Virus record (IMG/VR): IMGVR_UViG_3300006793_000056
Coordinates: 1-47,790 of that record
Strand: one strand, 5' to 3'
DNA: 47,790 nt
Source: a virus
In this document: piece by piece, positions 24,537 to 33,176 of the stretch
How the letters are laid out: each line of letters starts with the position of its first letter
Position numbering within the stretch: the stretch's first letter is position 1
The notes under the pieces: model-generated
Databases searched by the model: none
Told to the model about the DNA's origin: nothing
What the model saw: the letters and a program-made list of their open reading frames with translations, nothing else
Translations under genes and position numbers: made by a program

Positions 24537-24797
24537 TTAGTTCCACTCATCATCATCACTGCTATACGGGTCTTCGTCCCAATTATCGCTATCTTCGTCC
24601 TTATACTTTTCACCTTGTAGGTCATTTACTGCTTCTCCTAAGTATGGATCTTCAGCACCTACGGCATAAAGTGTATCTTCGTCGATACCGTTATCTTGAC
24701 ACCATTTAACGTATTGCATTGCTAATTGTTCTTTGTTAGTCTTTGGGACATACTCCGAAAAGATATCCCAAAGATCAATCAGTTGGTCTTCACTCAT
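24537..24797 (-). CDS. Small acidic protein between uvsX and uvsY
   Basis: About 86 residues from the ATG at 24797; a GTG at 24806 is also possible. The N-terminus is helical (LIDLWDIFSEYVPKTNKEQLAMQYVKWC), the C-terminal third is extremely acidic (Asp, Glu and Ser runs). The acidic tail could bind a basic partner or mimic DNA. It overlaps the uvsX stop by 8 nt, implying translational coupling with the recombinase. No family is recognised; a recombination accessory role is context inference. Confidence 0.65.
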   Translation of the reverse strand: MSEDQLIDLWDIFSEYVPKTNKEQLAMQYVKWCQDNGIDEDTLYAVGAEDPYLGEAVNDLQGEKYKDEDSDNWDEDPYSSDDDEWN

Positions 24798-25908
24798 TTC
24801 CGTCACTTATTTTTTCCTCAATTTTAACATTTTCTGATTCTACAACTTCATCTTCTATAGATGTTTCTGCTTCTTCGTACTTATGTCTAATTTTAGAAAA
24901 GTCGTCCATCACGAGTTGTAATTTTTCACCAGTCCAGTCTTTACGGTAGTGTAAAATTTCCTCGTTCTTACTGTTAACGAATTTAAGTCTGTTACCTTGT
25001 TGTGTAAGAAGTCCTTGTTTTTCAAACAAGTCTACTAATCCACTGTAAGGATCCATTCCTGTTTCATAAGGGATCTTTACTTGTACGCCTTCAAAAGGTT
25101 TTGCGTAACGTGTTTTCATTACCTTACATGCGGCTCTAATACCACGTACATCTGTTACCTTTTTGCCATCAGCATCTTCTTTTAGTTTTAGTTTTTTCAT
25201 TGCTACAACAATTGAAGATGCATACACAAATCCTTGTCCTCCACTGATTTTATCATCAGGATCAAACATATCTTGTGATGCATACGTATGGTTAGTACAT
25301 ACCATACCTACATTATACGCACCAAACATGTTAACTGTATTACGTACAAGTGCTGTCAGTGCCTTAGGTTTTCTACCCATATCACCTTTCAAATCACCTT
25401 TACCAAACTGGTCAACATCTGTTGGTGTTAATAACATACCCAGTGAGTCAACAACAAACAATACCTTAGGTCTGTCTTCTGCGTCTACAGAATCATAGTC
25501 GTTTCTGTAGTCTTTCATAAACTCACTTATAGTTTTAGCAACATCATCAATCATTGACATTGACAGTCTAAGCAATTTGCCTTCGTCTGTATCAACACCT
25601 AATGCTTGTAGCCACTTTTCATCAAGTGCATTCTCTGAGTCAATTAAAACTACAAAGATACCTTGATCTTGTGCCGCCTTTACAATGTTACCACTTGCAA
25701 AGTATGATTTACCTGCGCCGGATTCACCTGCAAACACTGTCACCTTACCTAGAGGAATTCCTTTATAGAAGTCCCCTGAGATAAGATGATTAAGTGCGTA
25801 ATTGCCGGTTGAAACCCAGTCAGTTGGATCGTTAAAACCTGTACCTAATCCTGTAATAGACTTGGTGAGGTTCTTACGAAATTTACTAACGTCGAATGGT
25901 TTCGCCAT
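24790..25908 (-). CDS. uvsX: UvsX RecA-like recombinase
   Basis: 372 residues. Walker A GESGAGKS at 61-68, Walker B KVLFVVDSLGMLL near 148-160, and a loop region GQGFVYASSIVVAMKKL near 225-240 are RecA-like. It assembles on ssDNA with UvsY and gp32 and carries out strand exchange for recombination-dependent replication. The acidic C-terminus (Glu-rich) is usual for UvsX. ATG follows AAGGAG. It lies 9 nt after gp32 and is probably co-transcribed from the promoter upstream of gp32. Confidence 0.95.
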   Translation of the reverse strand: MAKPFDVSKFRKNLTKSITGLGTGFNDPTDWVSTGNYALNHLISGDFYKGIPLGKVTVFAGESGAGKSYFASGNIVKAAQDQGIFVVLIDSENALDEKWLQALGVDTDEGKLLRLSMSMIDDVAKTISEFMKDYRNDYDSVDAEDRPKVLFVVDSLGMLLTPTDVDQFGKGDLKGDMGRKPKALTALVRNTVNMFGAYNVGMVCTNHTYASQDMFDPDDKISGGQGFVYASSIVVAMKKLKLKEDADGKKVTDVRGIRAACKVMKTRYAKPFEGVQVKIPYETGMDPYSGLVDLFEKQGLLTQQGNRLKFVNSKNEEILHYRKDWTGEKLQLVMDDFSKIRHKYEEAETSIEDEVVESENVKIEEKISDGNE

Positions 25909-25917
25909 AATTACTCC

Positions 25918-26913
25918 TTACGATTGACGGTTGCGAATCATTGCTAAAATATCATTAGCACGTTCACTACTTGGTTTTTCTTCTGTTGCACTTGCAGTAG
26001 GTGCCACCGCTTCAGCAGTTGGTGCTGGAGCCGCAGGTGCTACTGTTTCTGCTACTGGAGTAGGAGTCGCTGTCGGTGCCGCTACAGGCGCTGTTGCCTT
26101 GTTCGGATCACCAGTTGGAGCACTCATGCCTGGAGCACGAAAGTACTGCCCAAAACGCTCTGGATCATATGCTTCACCATCAACAGATGCTTCAAACATT
26201 TCTTGGATAACTTTAACTTCAACGTCTGTTGGCTTTTTAGGTAAAAAGTCTGACAAGTTATGCAATCCATGTGTATCAATTGCTGTTTTTTCTTCTTCAG
26301 TTATTGCACGTTCTCTACGTGACCAAGTTGAAGTTGAATAATCAGCATATCCACCTTTAGATGTTTTCTTAACTCTAAAGTCCACACCACGTACATAATC
26401 TGTAGGTAGTTCTTCCATCTCAGGATCCATTAATGCACCCTTAATGATTTGGAAAATTTGTGGTCCAATAATAAAACGTCTAATTGGATTCTCTGGAGTA
26501 GTATCTTCACTGATTGGATTTTCTGCTACAAAGCCTTGGAAAATATAAGAACGTTTCTTCCAATATTTTCTACCTTGTTGCTCCAATGCAGGATCTTTGA
26601 ACCAGCCACGTACTTCTTGTAGTACTGGACATGCTTCACCATACATTTCCATACATGGAACGTTAACTGTCACTGGACGTGAATCAGTTTGTCCTTTAAT
26701 ACCTGCAAAAGGAAGTTTGATCATTAAGCGTTCTTTCCAAAAGAAAGTTGCTTCAGGATCAGAGTCAGGAAGAAAACGAAGTACTGCTTCGCTACCTTCT
26801 GCCATATTCCAATGTGGGTAAATTGCGTTGTCGCCGCCGCTTTGTTTGTTGTTGCCACTTGTGCGTGACTCTTGTTCGCGTAATTTTGCACGAATTTCTG
26901 CTAATGTTGCCAT
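25918..26913 (-). CDS. 32: Single-stranded DNA-binding protein, T4 gp32-like
   Basis: 331 residues, near T4 gp32 (301). The N-terminus (LAEIRAKLREQESR) is a basic helix matching the gp32 cooperative-binding region. The central DNA-binding core has HWNMAEGSEAVLRFLPD, WKERLMIKLPF, and a Cys segment (PCMEMYGEACPV) in the zinc-binding area. An Ala/Pro/Thr-rich linker runs about 270-310, before an Arg/Ser C-terminus, less acidic than T4. Coats ssDNA for replication and recombination. ATG follows AGGAGG; leader and promoter described separately. Confidence 0.93.
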   Translation of the reverse strand: MATLAEIRAKLREQESRTSGNNKQSGGDNAIYPHWNMAEGSEAVLRFLPDSDPEATFFWKERLMIKLPFAGIKGQTDSRPVTVNVPCMEMYGEACPVLQEVRGWFKDPALEQQGRKYWKKRSYIFQGFVAENPISEDTTPENPIRRFIIGPQIFQIIKGALMDPEMEELPTDYVRGVDFRVKKTSKGGYADYSTSTWSRRERAITEEEKTAIDTHGLHNLSDFLPKKPTDVEVKVIQEMFEASVDGEAYDPERFGQYFRAPGMSAPTGDPNKATAPVAAPTATPTPVAETVAPAAPAPTAEAVAPTASATEEKPSSERANDILAMIRNRQS

Positions 26914-26953
26914 AATTTAAGCCTCCTATATGTTTTGCCTTTATGTGCCTGTT

Positions 26954-26968
26954 GTTCGATTATCGAAC
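26954..26968 (-). promoter_or_regulatory. Hairpin in the gp32 mRNA leader
   Basis: GTTCGA and TCGAAC (six base pairs, 3-nt loop) form a perfect hairpin in the leader, about 41 nt before the ATG of gp32. T4 gp32 represses its own translation through a structured leader, so this may be an operator. That role is inferred. Confidence 0.45.
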
Positions 26969-27000
26969 GTTTCGATATGTTTCTCTAACAACATATCTAT

Positions 27001-27029
27001 ATTATAGTTACCTTTTGTTATAAAGTCAA
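27001..27029 (-). promoter_or_regulatory. Sigma70-type promoter for gp32-uvsX-uvsY
   Basis: TTGACT (27024-27029), 17-nt spacer, TATAAT (27001-27006), reverse strand. Near-consensus, so host RNA polymerase should read it early. It leaves a leader of about 80 nt. Confidence 0.85.
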
Positions 27030-27044
27030 CTAATAATTCTGAAT

Positions 27045-29045
27045 TTATCTAATTAATTTAGCCAATTTGTCTTTAATGTATTCTAGGTCTTCGTTCGTCT
27101 TTGCCATTGCCTTACGGACTTCGTCTGGACTCATGTCCAACTCTTTTGCTATTTCCTCATCGCTGTGGCCTTTGGCTTTAAGACTGTGCATATACTTAAT
27201 GCTACCTTCTTCTACATCTTGATCATCTTCAACTTGTACCTCGTTACCTGAAAGTTTAGATACAAACTTTTCGACTAGATCCCCTACGGAATCACCAAAA
27301 CGCTTACGAGCGGAAATAACCACGCCAGTTTCACCTTTTGGAAACGCTCCAGTTTCTGTGTCATAGAATGAGCGAACAAACTCAATGATATCTTCGGTAG
27401 ATGCTTTTTCATCTTTTGGCTCTTTGTCGTCGCCTGCTAATTTCATAGCACCGTCTTTATCAATAGTTACATCTGTAGTATCGTTATCATCTTCCATGGT
27501 CATATCACCAAAGTCTAGATCATCTAGTGCTTCAGGATCGTTTTGTTTAAGATAACGATAGATAGCGGGTCTAGCACAGGACTCTGGGTCGCTTTCTGCT
27601 AAACTTTTTAGTTCGTTCATTAGTCCTTCGTCTTCAATAATACCTTTGAGACTGTTTATTGCATTTGTTGCATCAGGACCTACTGGTAGTGATTTGCCAA
27701 TCATTTTGTTTAACATATCAATACGTTGTTTGTCTAAGGCTTCATCAATTACAGAGTCTGCCCATTCTTCAAATTCGTTTTCAGGTGTGTTACTAGATTC
27801 AAACCCTGCATCACGTTGCATATCTCTATAATTATCTGCTTGGTCGGCCATATTATCCATATAGTCCATATATACCCAGTCATTTAATTCTGGAAGTTGA
27901 TATAAATCATCAATTTCTTCTTCCGGAACTTCTGAACCGTCTGTGTAATACACAGGAGCATTTAATTGATATATGCCATCACTAACATCTTCCATGTCGT
28001 AATCTAGTTTGCCAGTATCAATTTCTTTTCCTTTAAAGATAACTTTTTCACTTTCATCTAACACATCATCTAAACTAACTGTAGTTTCAGCAACACGCTT
28101 TTGATGAATACTGTGTAGTAACGGGAACATATCTTTTAGTTCTTCATTAAATTGCGGAATTGTAAATGCATTGGTAAGATCATTTATAATGTCTTCTCCC
28201 AATTCTTCGCCTGTACTTTCAACAGGAATAAAATTTTCTTTTGATTGTACGTAGTATCCTTGACCTTGTAATTTTTTAAGATGTGATCTTAAGTTATCAA
28301 GTTCTAAATTACTTCCTTCAATAATATCATTTGAAGTTGTATTCATAAAATCTTTTTTACCTACAAATCTTTTAAATGCAGTAAGTTTAGCAATGTTTTC
28401 AGAAGTTGCAATAATATGTTTGCCAAAGTCGTCATGAGGGACGCCACTATTAGCAACATGTCTAGCCATTGCTCTAGCACCTGCTAGATGAGCAAAAGGA
28501 TATTTAAAACGTTCTCCTGATTCATTTTCAATAAACAAAGAACTAATATGTCTAGTTCTAGCACCTGACTGTTCTGGTGTAATTTCTTTTTTATGTCTGA
28601 TAATGAGTTTTGTTTTGTCTAGTTCCTCATAACTAGATTTAGTTGTTCCGTACATTGTTGACTCCTGAACTTGTTTGTTTGCCAAGTATTGATAATCTCG
28701 TTTGTCTAAATTTGATTTTGCTATGTCTCTAGTATCAAAACCCATCATGTGCTTTTTAGCAAAGAAACGCATTTCTTTTAAAAAGTTATACCATTCGTTT
28801 TCAATAGGCTCTGGTAAGTTTTCTAACATGTTTTGACTGTAATAAACCTTTAATGATTCCGCTTCACTAATGCTAATACTAACGGCGCCTTGGTTCTCGC
28901 CATTTACAACCCAATCAAAGTCATAAAATCGTGCTTGGCCTTCATCTGATGTAGGTGCGCCATTTTCGTCTCCCATTACAATTTTTGGAAAACGACTACG
29001 AATTTTTTCAAATAACTGTTTTGCTATGCTGTCTAATCCTGTCAT
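27045..29045 (-). CDS. Large conserved hypothetical, probably virion-associated
   Basis: 666 residues. N-terminal GLDSIAKQLFEKIRSRFPKI, then GAVSISISEAESLKVYYSQ, WYNFLKEMRFFAKK, FDTRDIAKSNLDKRDYQYL and FKYPFAHLAGARAMARHVA. The pattern is familiar from large unannotated proteins near the terminase of marine T4-like phages. Residues about 310-560 are very acidic. The C-terminal HSDEEIAKELDMSPDEVRKAM is a helix-turn-helix-like tail. Its late box 5 nt before ATG and its place beside the terminase gene fit a late virion or packaging role, which is inference. Confidence 0.7.
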   Translation of the reverse strand: MTGLDSIAKQLFEKIRSRFPKIVMGDENGAPTSDEGQARFYDFDWVVNGENQGAVSISISEAESLKVYYSQNMLENLPEPIENEWYNFLKEMRFFAKKHMMGFDTRDIAKSNLDKRDYQYLANKQVQESTMYGTTKSSYEELDKTKLIIRHKKEITPEQSGARTRHISSLFIENESGERFKYPFAHLAGARAMARHVANSGVPHDDFGKHIIATSENIAKLTAFKRFVGKKDFMNTTSNDIIEGSNLELDNLRSHLKKLQGQGYYVQSKENFIPVESTGEELGEDIINDLTNAFTIPQFNEELKDMFPLLHSIHQKRVAETTVSLDDVLDESEKVIFKGKEIDTGKLDYDMEDVSDGIYQLNAPVYYTDGSEVPEEEIDDLYQLPELNDWVYMDYMDNMADQADNYRDMQRDAGFESSNTPENEFEEWADSVIDEALDKQRIDMLNKMIGKSLPVGPDATNAINSLKGIIEDEGLMNELKSLAESDPESCARPAIYRYLKQNDPEALDDLDFGDMTMEDDNDTTDVTIDKDGAMKLAGDDKEPKDEKASTEDIIEFVRSFYDTETGAFPKGETGVVISARKRFGDSVGDLVEKFVSKLSGNEVQVEDDQDVEEGSIKYMHSLKAKGHSDEEIAKELDMSPDEVRKAMAKTNEDLEYIKDKLAKLIR

Positions 29046-29050
29046 ACTGT

Positions 29051-29058
29051 TATTTATG
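29051..29058 (-). promoter_or_regulatory. Late promoter box CATAAATA, 5 nt before ATG
   Basis: CATAAATA, then ACAGT and ATG on the reverse strand; no Shine-Dalgarno. It is placed in the 16-nt gap after the terminase stop. Confidence 0.55.
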
Positions 29059-29061
29059 CTA

Positions 29062-30654
29062 CTAGAATGAAATAAACACAGGCATGGGCATTACGCTAGA
29101 TTCAGAATCTGCATCACGCATCTTCTCATATATAGCAGGATCCCATTCTGCAAGTATCTTTTGCATACGAACATTAAGCATAGTACTCATTACTAGATCG
29201 TCATGTTCGCCTGTTTTAGCACCAAATGTAGTGCCGTGTGCAACAAATGCTTTTAGTTCTGATATTAGTGGTTTAGATTTGATTTTAAGTTGGCCGCTTT
29301 CAAGCAGTTGTTTGAATTTAGCACATGCTGATATCTTTGTTTTATGTGTAGTATTAAATCCTTTTCTAAACTTACGAACATGCCCTTTACGTGCAGGCTC
29401 ACTTAAAAACATTCCATATATGTTTTCTTCGCCGTAGTCAGCAATTGACACTAATACTGCTTCTCCTATAGAATTATTTTCTACACTGTAATATACTTGT
29501 GGAAGTTTTTGCCCTCGGCGTTGCCCTTCTTCCATAATAGTTTTGTTAATGTCTGCAAGTATTCTTACTTGTGCTTGTATTGGTGTAGTATTATGTTGCC
29601 ATTCTGCTACTTGTTCAAAACTTGGAAGTTCAAATACCTGTATTGCGGCATAGTCACCTCCTGTACCTAAACTAGGATCTAAACTTACAACATATGTAAA
29701 GTTAGGATTAATATCTTTATACCAACGTGTTTGTCCAAATTTTCTTAAAGGATCTGCACCTTCTAGTTCTGCAAGTTTAACACTATTAATTAATGTTTCG
29801 TCAAAGATTAAGAATTCACACTCGTGTTCACGTCTAAAACGTTCTTCACCAATACGTGATTTTTCTTCTGCGGCCCATGCTTCATCTCTATCAGGATGTT
29901 CACTCCAATGTGCAGAAAAAGCGTAGAAGCCGTTTATACCAACTTCAGTATCATTACCGTGTTCGTCAAAACGCTTCATTGCTTCTGTCCAAATAAGTGC
30001 AAACTGATCTTCATCACTGTTAGGTGTTGAAGTAATAATTGCTTTACCGCCTGTTGCTAGTGTTGGAGAAATAGCAGTCCAGAATTCTTTGGCAATAGTA
30101 GGATTAACAAACGCAAACTCATCACAATATAATAATGATATGGACATACCACGTCCAGTATTGTCTGTTGTGGTTTGTGAAACTATTCGCGAGCCGTTAT
30201 CAAATTCCATTGACCCTTTGTTGTATGAAGTTACACCGCATCTAATATGATCTGGACAGTCTTCGTAAGCATAGCGAATACGATGCATAATTTCTTGAGC
30301 ACCTGCATATTTGTGAGCGGCAATAAGAACAGTTACGTCTGGATTAAACATTGCATACCATAACAAGTAACCAGCCGCTGTAGTTGACTTACCTGTTTGT
30401 CGAGGTAGCATGTTAATATTAAATCTATAACTGTGATACGAGTCTACAAGTCTTTCTTGAAACTCAAAAGGTTCAAACAACAACTTACCTTTTGTAGGAT
30501 GTTGTATGTAAAAGAAATTATCCATAAAGAATTTAGCACCAGTGTCAGGGTTTGCACATGCTCTTAGTTCTTGAACTTCTTTTTCTGTATATCTAGTCCT
30601 TGTGTGTGCTTTTTTGACAAGTACACCGTCAAGGCTTTTTGCGTTTTGTGCCAT
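29062..30654 (-). CDS. 17: Terminase large subunit, T4 gp17-like
   Basis: 530 residues. ATPase: Walker A LPRQTGKS at 83-90 and Walker B LLYCDEFAF near 172-180, then TSTPNS (motif III). C-terminal RNase H-like nuclease: YVVSLDPSLGTGGDYAA with the first catalytic Asp near 327, SVENNS and a distal EHDDLVMS acidic motif. It powers DNA packaging and cuts the concatemer. T4 gp17 is 610, so this is slightly shorter. Late box GTAAATA 5 nt before ATG. Gene 16 is not adjacent; two or more genes intervene. Confidence 0.95.
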   Translation of the reverse strand: MAQNAKSLDGVLVKKAHTRTRYTEKEVQELRACANPDTGAKFFMDNFFYIQHPTKGKLLFEPFEFQERLVDSYHSYRFNINMLPRQTGKSTTAAGYLLWYAMFNPDVTVLIAAHKYAGAQEIMHRIRYAYEDCPDHIRCGVTSYNKGSMEFDNGSRIVSQTTTDNTGRGMSISLLYCDEFAFVNPTIAKEFWTAISPTLATGGKAIITSTPNSDEDQFALIWTEAMKRFDEHGNDTEVGINGFYAFSAHWSEHPDRDEAWAAEEKSRIGEERFRREHECEFLIFDETLINSVKLAELEGADPLRKFGQTRWYKDINPNFTYVVSLDPSLGTGGDYAAIQVFELPSFEQVAEWQHNTTPIQAQVRILADINKTIMEEGQRRGQKLPQVYYSVENNSIGEAVLVSIADYGEENIYGMFLSEPARKGHVRKFRKGFNTTHKTKISACAKFKQLLESGQLKIKSKPLISELKAFVAHGTTFGAKTGEHDDLVMSTMLNVRMQKILAEWDPAIYEKMRDADSESSVMPMPVFISF

Positions 30655-30659
30655 AATAG

Positions 30660-30666
30660 TATTTAC
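30660..30666 (-). promoter_or_regulatory. Late promoter box GTAAATA, 5 nt before ATG
   Basis: GTAAATA, then CTATT and ATG; no Shine-Dalgarno. It overlaps the last codons of the preceding gene. Confidence 0.5.
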
Positions 30667-31091
30667 TTTAAAATTGAGGCGGTTTTACGTTTATTGATAC
30701 TAGCATCTATTACAGTACGTAACAAATCAAAATGTGTGCTTAAACTGTCAAATAAATCAATGTTTAAGTATTCACTAGCCATGCTATAACTACTTTTTCC
30801 TATGTTACTATAGTAAGTTATGTCTAAACCTTTATTGCGTCCGTATGAAGGGAATACGCCTGTTACAAACAAGCATGTATCACCTAGTTGCTTTGCATTT
30901 TGTGTATATGGGCGTTGTAATTTTAAATATGATTGAGCAAATGTTTGTTGTGGCAAAAAGTCTGGCTTTTCAATGTGGCTTGCCAAAAGAAAAACAACGT
31001 ACGACTCTAGTTCAACTGGAAGTTCGTAACCGTATGTTTCTTTTGCCTCACATACAACCTCGTAGAAGGCGTTGGTGTACTCCGTCTTCAT
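30663..31091 (-). CDS. Conserved hypothetical protein
   Basis: 142 residues. Features: FYEVVCEAKETYGYELPVELESYVVFLLASH near the N-terminus, QTFAQSYLKL, KQLGDTCLFVTGVFPSYG, then YYSNIGKSSYSMAS and SLSTHFDLL. It resembles an unannotated family I have seen in proteobacteria and phages. No catalytic motif is clear. It sits between terminase and a second small protein; its late box is 5 nt before ATG. Function unknown. Confidence 0.7.
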   Translation of the reverse strand: MKTEYTNAFYEVVCEAKETYGYELPVELESYVVFLLASHIEKPDFLPQQTFAQSYLKLQRPYTQNAKQLGDTCLFVTGVFPSYGRNKGLDITYYSNIGKSSYSMASEYLNIDLFDSLSTHFDLLRTVIDASINKRKTASILK

Positions 31092-31096
31092 ACAAA

Positions 31097-31105
31097 TATT
31101 TATTG
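31097..31105 (-). promoter_or_regulatory. Late promoter box AATAAATA, 5 nt before ATG
   Basis: CAATAAATA, then TTTGT and ATG on the reverse strand; no Shine-Dalgarno in this AT-rich region. Confidence 0.5.
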
Positions 31106-31111
31106 TATTTT

Positions 31112-31444
31112 TTATAAATCGTTGTAGTAACCTTGATCATAGCGTAAATCAAATAGTTTACGTCTATCTTGTTGTATTAGTACAGGTACAGGACTAGCGA
31201 ATTTTCCATAATTAGGTTCACTCCATAACCATTCGTATTCATAACTTACATTTAATTTTTTACAAAGTTTTTTAAGTCGTCTACGATTAATATCTTTAAA
31301 TGTATATACTATTGCTTGATTGTTTTCTAAAGGTTCCCATGTTCCTGACCATTCGACTATTTTAATTTCGTTCTTCTTCCATGCCACTAAACTCCACGGA
31401 CATACAGGTTTTATTTTTTGGAAATATTCTGCCCAATCAATCAT
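31112..31444 (-). CDS. Conserved hypothetical protein
   Basis: 110 residues, rich in Trp. MIDWAEYFQKIKPVCPWSLVAWKKNEI at the N-terminus, then LKKLCKKLN, EYEWLWSEPNYG and SPVPVLIQQDRRKLFDLRYD. The PVPVLIQQ and Trp motifs fit an unannotated family I associate with marine T4-like phages. No known active-site motif is visible. Late box 5 nt before ATG, directly after a terminator, so it is transcribed independently of the next gene upstream. Confidence 0.7.
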   Translation of the reverse strand: MIDWAEYFQKIKPVCPWSLVAWKKNEIKIVEWSGTWEPLENNQAIVYTFKDINRRRLKKLCKKLNVSYEYEWLWSEPNYGKFASPVPVLIQQDRRKLFDLRYDQGYYNDL

Positions 31445-31449
31445 ATGAA

Positions 31450-31457
31450 TATTTAAT
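31450..31457 (-). promoter_or_regulatory. Late promoter box ATTAAATA, 5 nt before ATG
   Basis: CATTAAATA, then TTCAT and ATG on the reverse strand, immediately downstream of the terminator at 31458-31485. No Shine-Dalgarno. Confidence 0.5.
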
Positions 31458-31485
31458 GAAAAAAATAGGCGCCGTAGCGCCTATT
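31458..31485 (-). terminator. Intrinsic terminator
   Basis: AATAGGCGC (31485-31477 reverse strand) pairs perfectly with GCGCCTATT around TACG, then a T run. Strong 9-bp stem. It ends the minus-strand structural group beginning upstream; the next gene has its own promoter 1 nt later. Confidence 0.85.
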
Positions 31486-31506
31486 GAATCTGTTATTATT
31501 TTTGAA

Positions 31507-32649
31507 TTATTTCTTTTTACCTTTGCCGCGTCCACGTCCTTCTGATGTTTTAACATCTTCTGATTTGCCACGTCCACGTCCAGCCATTAACTTATCTTTA
31601 CCACGTCCACGTCCAGCCATAACTTTACCACGTCCAGCCATAACTTTACCACGTCCACGTCCGGCCATTACTTTGCCTCTGCCTTCGCTTGTATGTTCTT
31701 TACCATCTGATAGTTCGTTCCAAAGTTCTTCTTTGAATGTATCATAAGCAGATCTTAAATTATTTTCAATTGACTCTAAAGGATTATCTCCACTCTTTGC
31801 TGGTACTTGTTTAGTTTTTCTTGTTGCCGCACCTGCATCTTTTGCATAGTCTGGATCATAACCTTTGTATGTAGGTTCTTCTTTTTCGTCACCCATTGAG
31901 TTAGCAAAACCTTCTGCAGTATCTTCGTCTTCGTTTTCAATACCTGCTAAATGTGCTAAACGTTCTTGTTCGCTATAACTCATGTCTGGCTCGCCGTCTT
32001 GGTCTAAATCAAAATCTATACCTGTATCTGTTTTTGTAACAACTGCATTATCGTCATCTTCGCAACCACAATCGTCATCGTTGTTAGCGTTAATGTCATC
32101 ATCTGATTTCATCATTGGAACATTATCTGCATCTGGCATCATATCAGGTGTTACAGTTTTCATTCCTGCAAGTTTCATAATCTGTGCAATCATTGGTAAG
32201 TCTGATTCGCTGTCAGCACTAATAGTAATTGACTCATTAACAGATTCTGCAACATCTGGAATACCATTACCATTTTCGTCTTTCCAATATGATCCTAATT
32301 CATCATGTGAATCATTTTTGCAATCACAATCTTTATCGCACTTGTGCATTTCACAACCACAATCTTCGCAAGTATAAGTTTTACCTGCCATTAATTTTTT
32401 TACTGCTGGTGGAGCAGTTCTTGATTCTTTAACGTCTTCTTTTTTAAGATCGTCTTTGCCTTTACCGTCTATAGCATAATCCGGAACCATTTTACCTGTC
32501 TTAGGATCTTTTACCATCTTCTTTTTTGCCTCTTCGACTGGAGGATTTAATTTCTCTGTATTTTCTAATGCATCTGAATGTACATTAGGATTAACTTTAT
32601 CTAGATCTCTTAAACGGTCTAGTACGTCGATCATTTCACGTGATGCCAT
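31507..32649 (-). CDS. Acidic protein with Cys cluster, Ca-loop-like motifs and RG-repeat tail
   Basis: 380 residues, mosaic. An acidic body carries a Cys-rich motif CEDCGCEMHKCDKDCDC near 95-111, which could bind metal. DENGNGIPD (near 127-135) and DLDQDGEPD (near 218-226) look like DxDxDG calcium loops. ESITISADSESDLPMIAQIMKLAG near 137-162 fits structural proteins of marine T4-like phages. The last 60 residues are tandem GRGK/RGRGK-MAG repeats, strongly basic. Could be a head or core component that contacts DNA through the tail; this is inference. Start TAATG overlaps the preceding gene stop. Confidence 0.7.
   Translation of the reverse strand: MASREMIDVLDRLRDLDKVNPNVHSDALENTEKLNPPVEEAKKKMVKDPKTGKMVPDYAIDGKGKDDLKKEDVKESRTAPPAVKKLMAGKTYTCEDCGCEMHKCDKDCDCKNDSHDELGSYWKDENGNGIPDVAESVNESITISADSESDLPMIAQIMKLAGMKTVTPDMMPDADNVPMMKSDDDINANNDDDCGCEDDDNAVVTKTDTGIDFDLDQDGEPDMSYSEQERLAHLAGIENEDEDTAEGFANSMGDEKEEPTYKGYDPDYAKDAGAATRKTKQVPAKSGDNPLESIENNLRSAYDTFKEELWNELSDGKEHTSEGRGKVMAGRGRGKVMAGRGKVMAGRGRGKDKLMAGRGRGKSEDVKTSEGRGRGKGKKK
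31523..31685 (-). repeat. Tandem coding repeats (GRGK / MAGRGRGK)
   Basis: The 3' end of the preceding CDS is built of near-identical units of 18-30 nt encoding MAGRGK, MAGRGRGK or related text, with at least five copies. Such repeats can change copy number by slippage or recombination. Confidence 0.75.
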
Positions 32650-33158
32650 TATTCTGCTCCCTTGTGACGCTCTTTTTGTTCTTTTGCTAACTGTTGTAAA
32701 AACGTCTCTTTACCTTTTTCAGTTGCAACTAATTCATCTTTATCCACTTTAGGTGCATCTTTATATTCACCATCTAAAAGTTTATCATCATACGGCTTAT
32801 CTTCATCTCGTTCTGCTTGATATTCTTCTGTTGGTTCACCTGGTTTACGTACACGGATCATATCATCTTGCATATTAAGTACGCTTGATAGATACGCTCT
32901 AAGTTCGTGCTGTGTAGTTGGATAGTTTACTGTTGTTTCGTATACTGTAACTTCTGTATTAGTTAATTCAGGGAAGTCTAATGGAACACTTTGTATTGGT
33001 GTTTTCTTACCCGCAGTTAAATTTGCAACATCAAATTTCTTTAATGCTACCTCTAAACTATCTTCAAAATTTTCATCTAAAACGCCTGCAATTTTAATAA
33101 CAAAGTCGTATTGCTTTGATGCTTCTGCTAGGTGTTTTTTAAATGTGCCTGCCATCAT
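32649..33158 (-). CDS. Conserved hypothetical virion-type protein
   Basis: 169 residues. N-terminal MAGTFKKHLAEASKQYDFVIKIAGVLDENFEDSLEVALKKFDV resembles a small ACT-like or ferredoxin-like fold. VYETTVNYPTTQHELRAYLSSVLN then leads to an acidic and Lys-rich tail with EEYQAERDEDKPYDDKLLDGEYKD. Similar proteins are found beside the acidic protein in marine T4-like phages, where they are taken as virion or core proteins. ATG follows AAAGGAG; late box GATAAATA lies about 20 nt upstream. Confidence 0.7.
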   Translation of the reverse strand: MMAGTFKKHLAEASKQYDFVIKIAGVLDENFEDSLEVALKKFDVANLTAGKKTPIQSVPLDFPELTNTEVTVYETTVNYPTTQHELRAYLSSVLNMQDDMIRVRKPGEPTEEYQAERDEDKPYDDKLLDGEYKDAPKVDKDELVATEKGKETFLQQLAKEQKERHKGAE

Positions 33159-33176
33159 ATTCTCCTTTAACTACGT

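Noticed and set aside
25931-26341. Plus-strand ORF of 136 codons antisense to gp32
   Set aside because: Ala/Gly/Val-rich shadow of the Ala/Pro linker of gp32.
31520-31690. Repeats as a CRISPR array
   Set aside because: Repeats are in frame within a CDS, have no unique spacers and encode RGRGK units.
31484-31747. Plus-strand Pro/Arg repeat ORF
   Set aside because: Mirror image of the RGRGK repeats on the minus strand; no Shine-Dalgarno.
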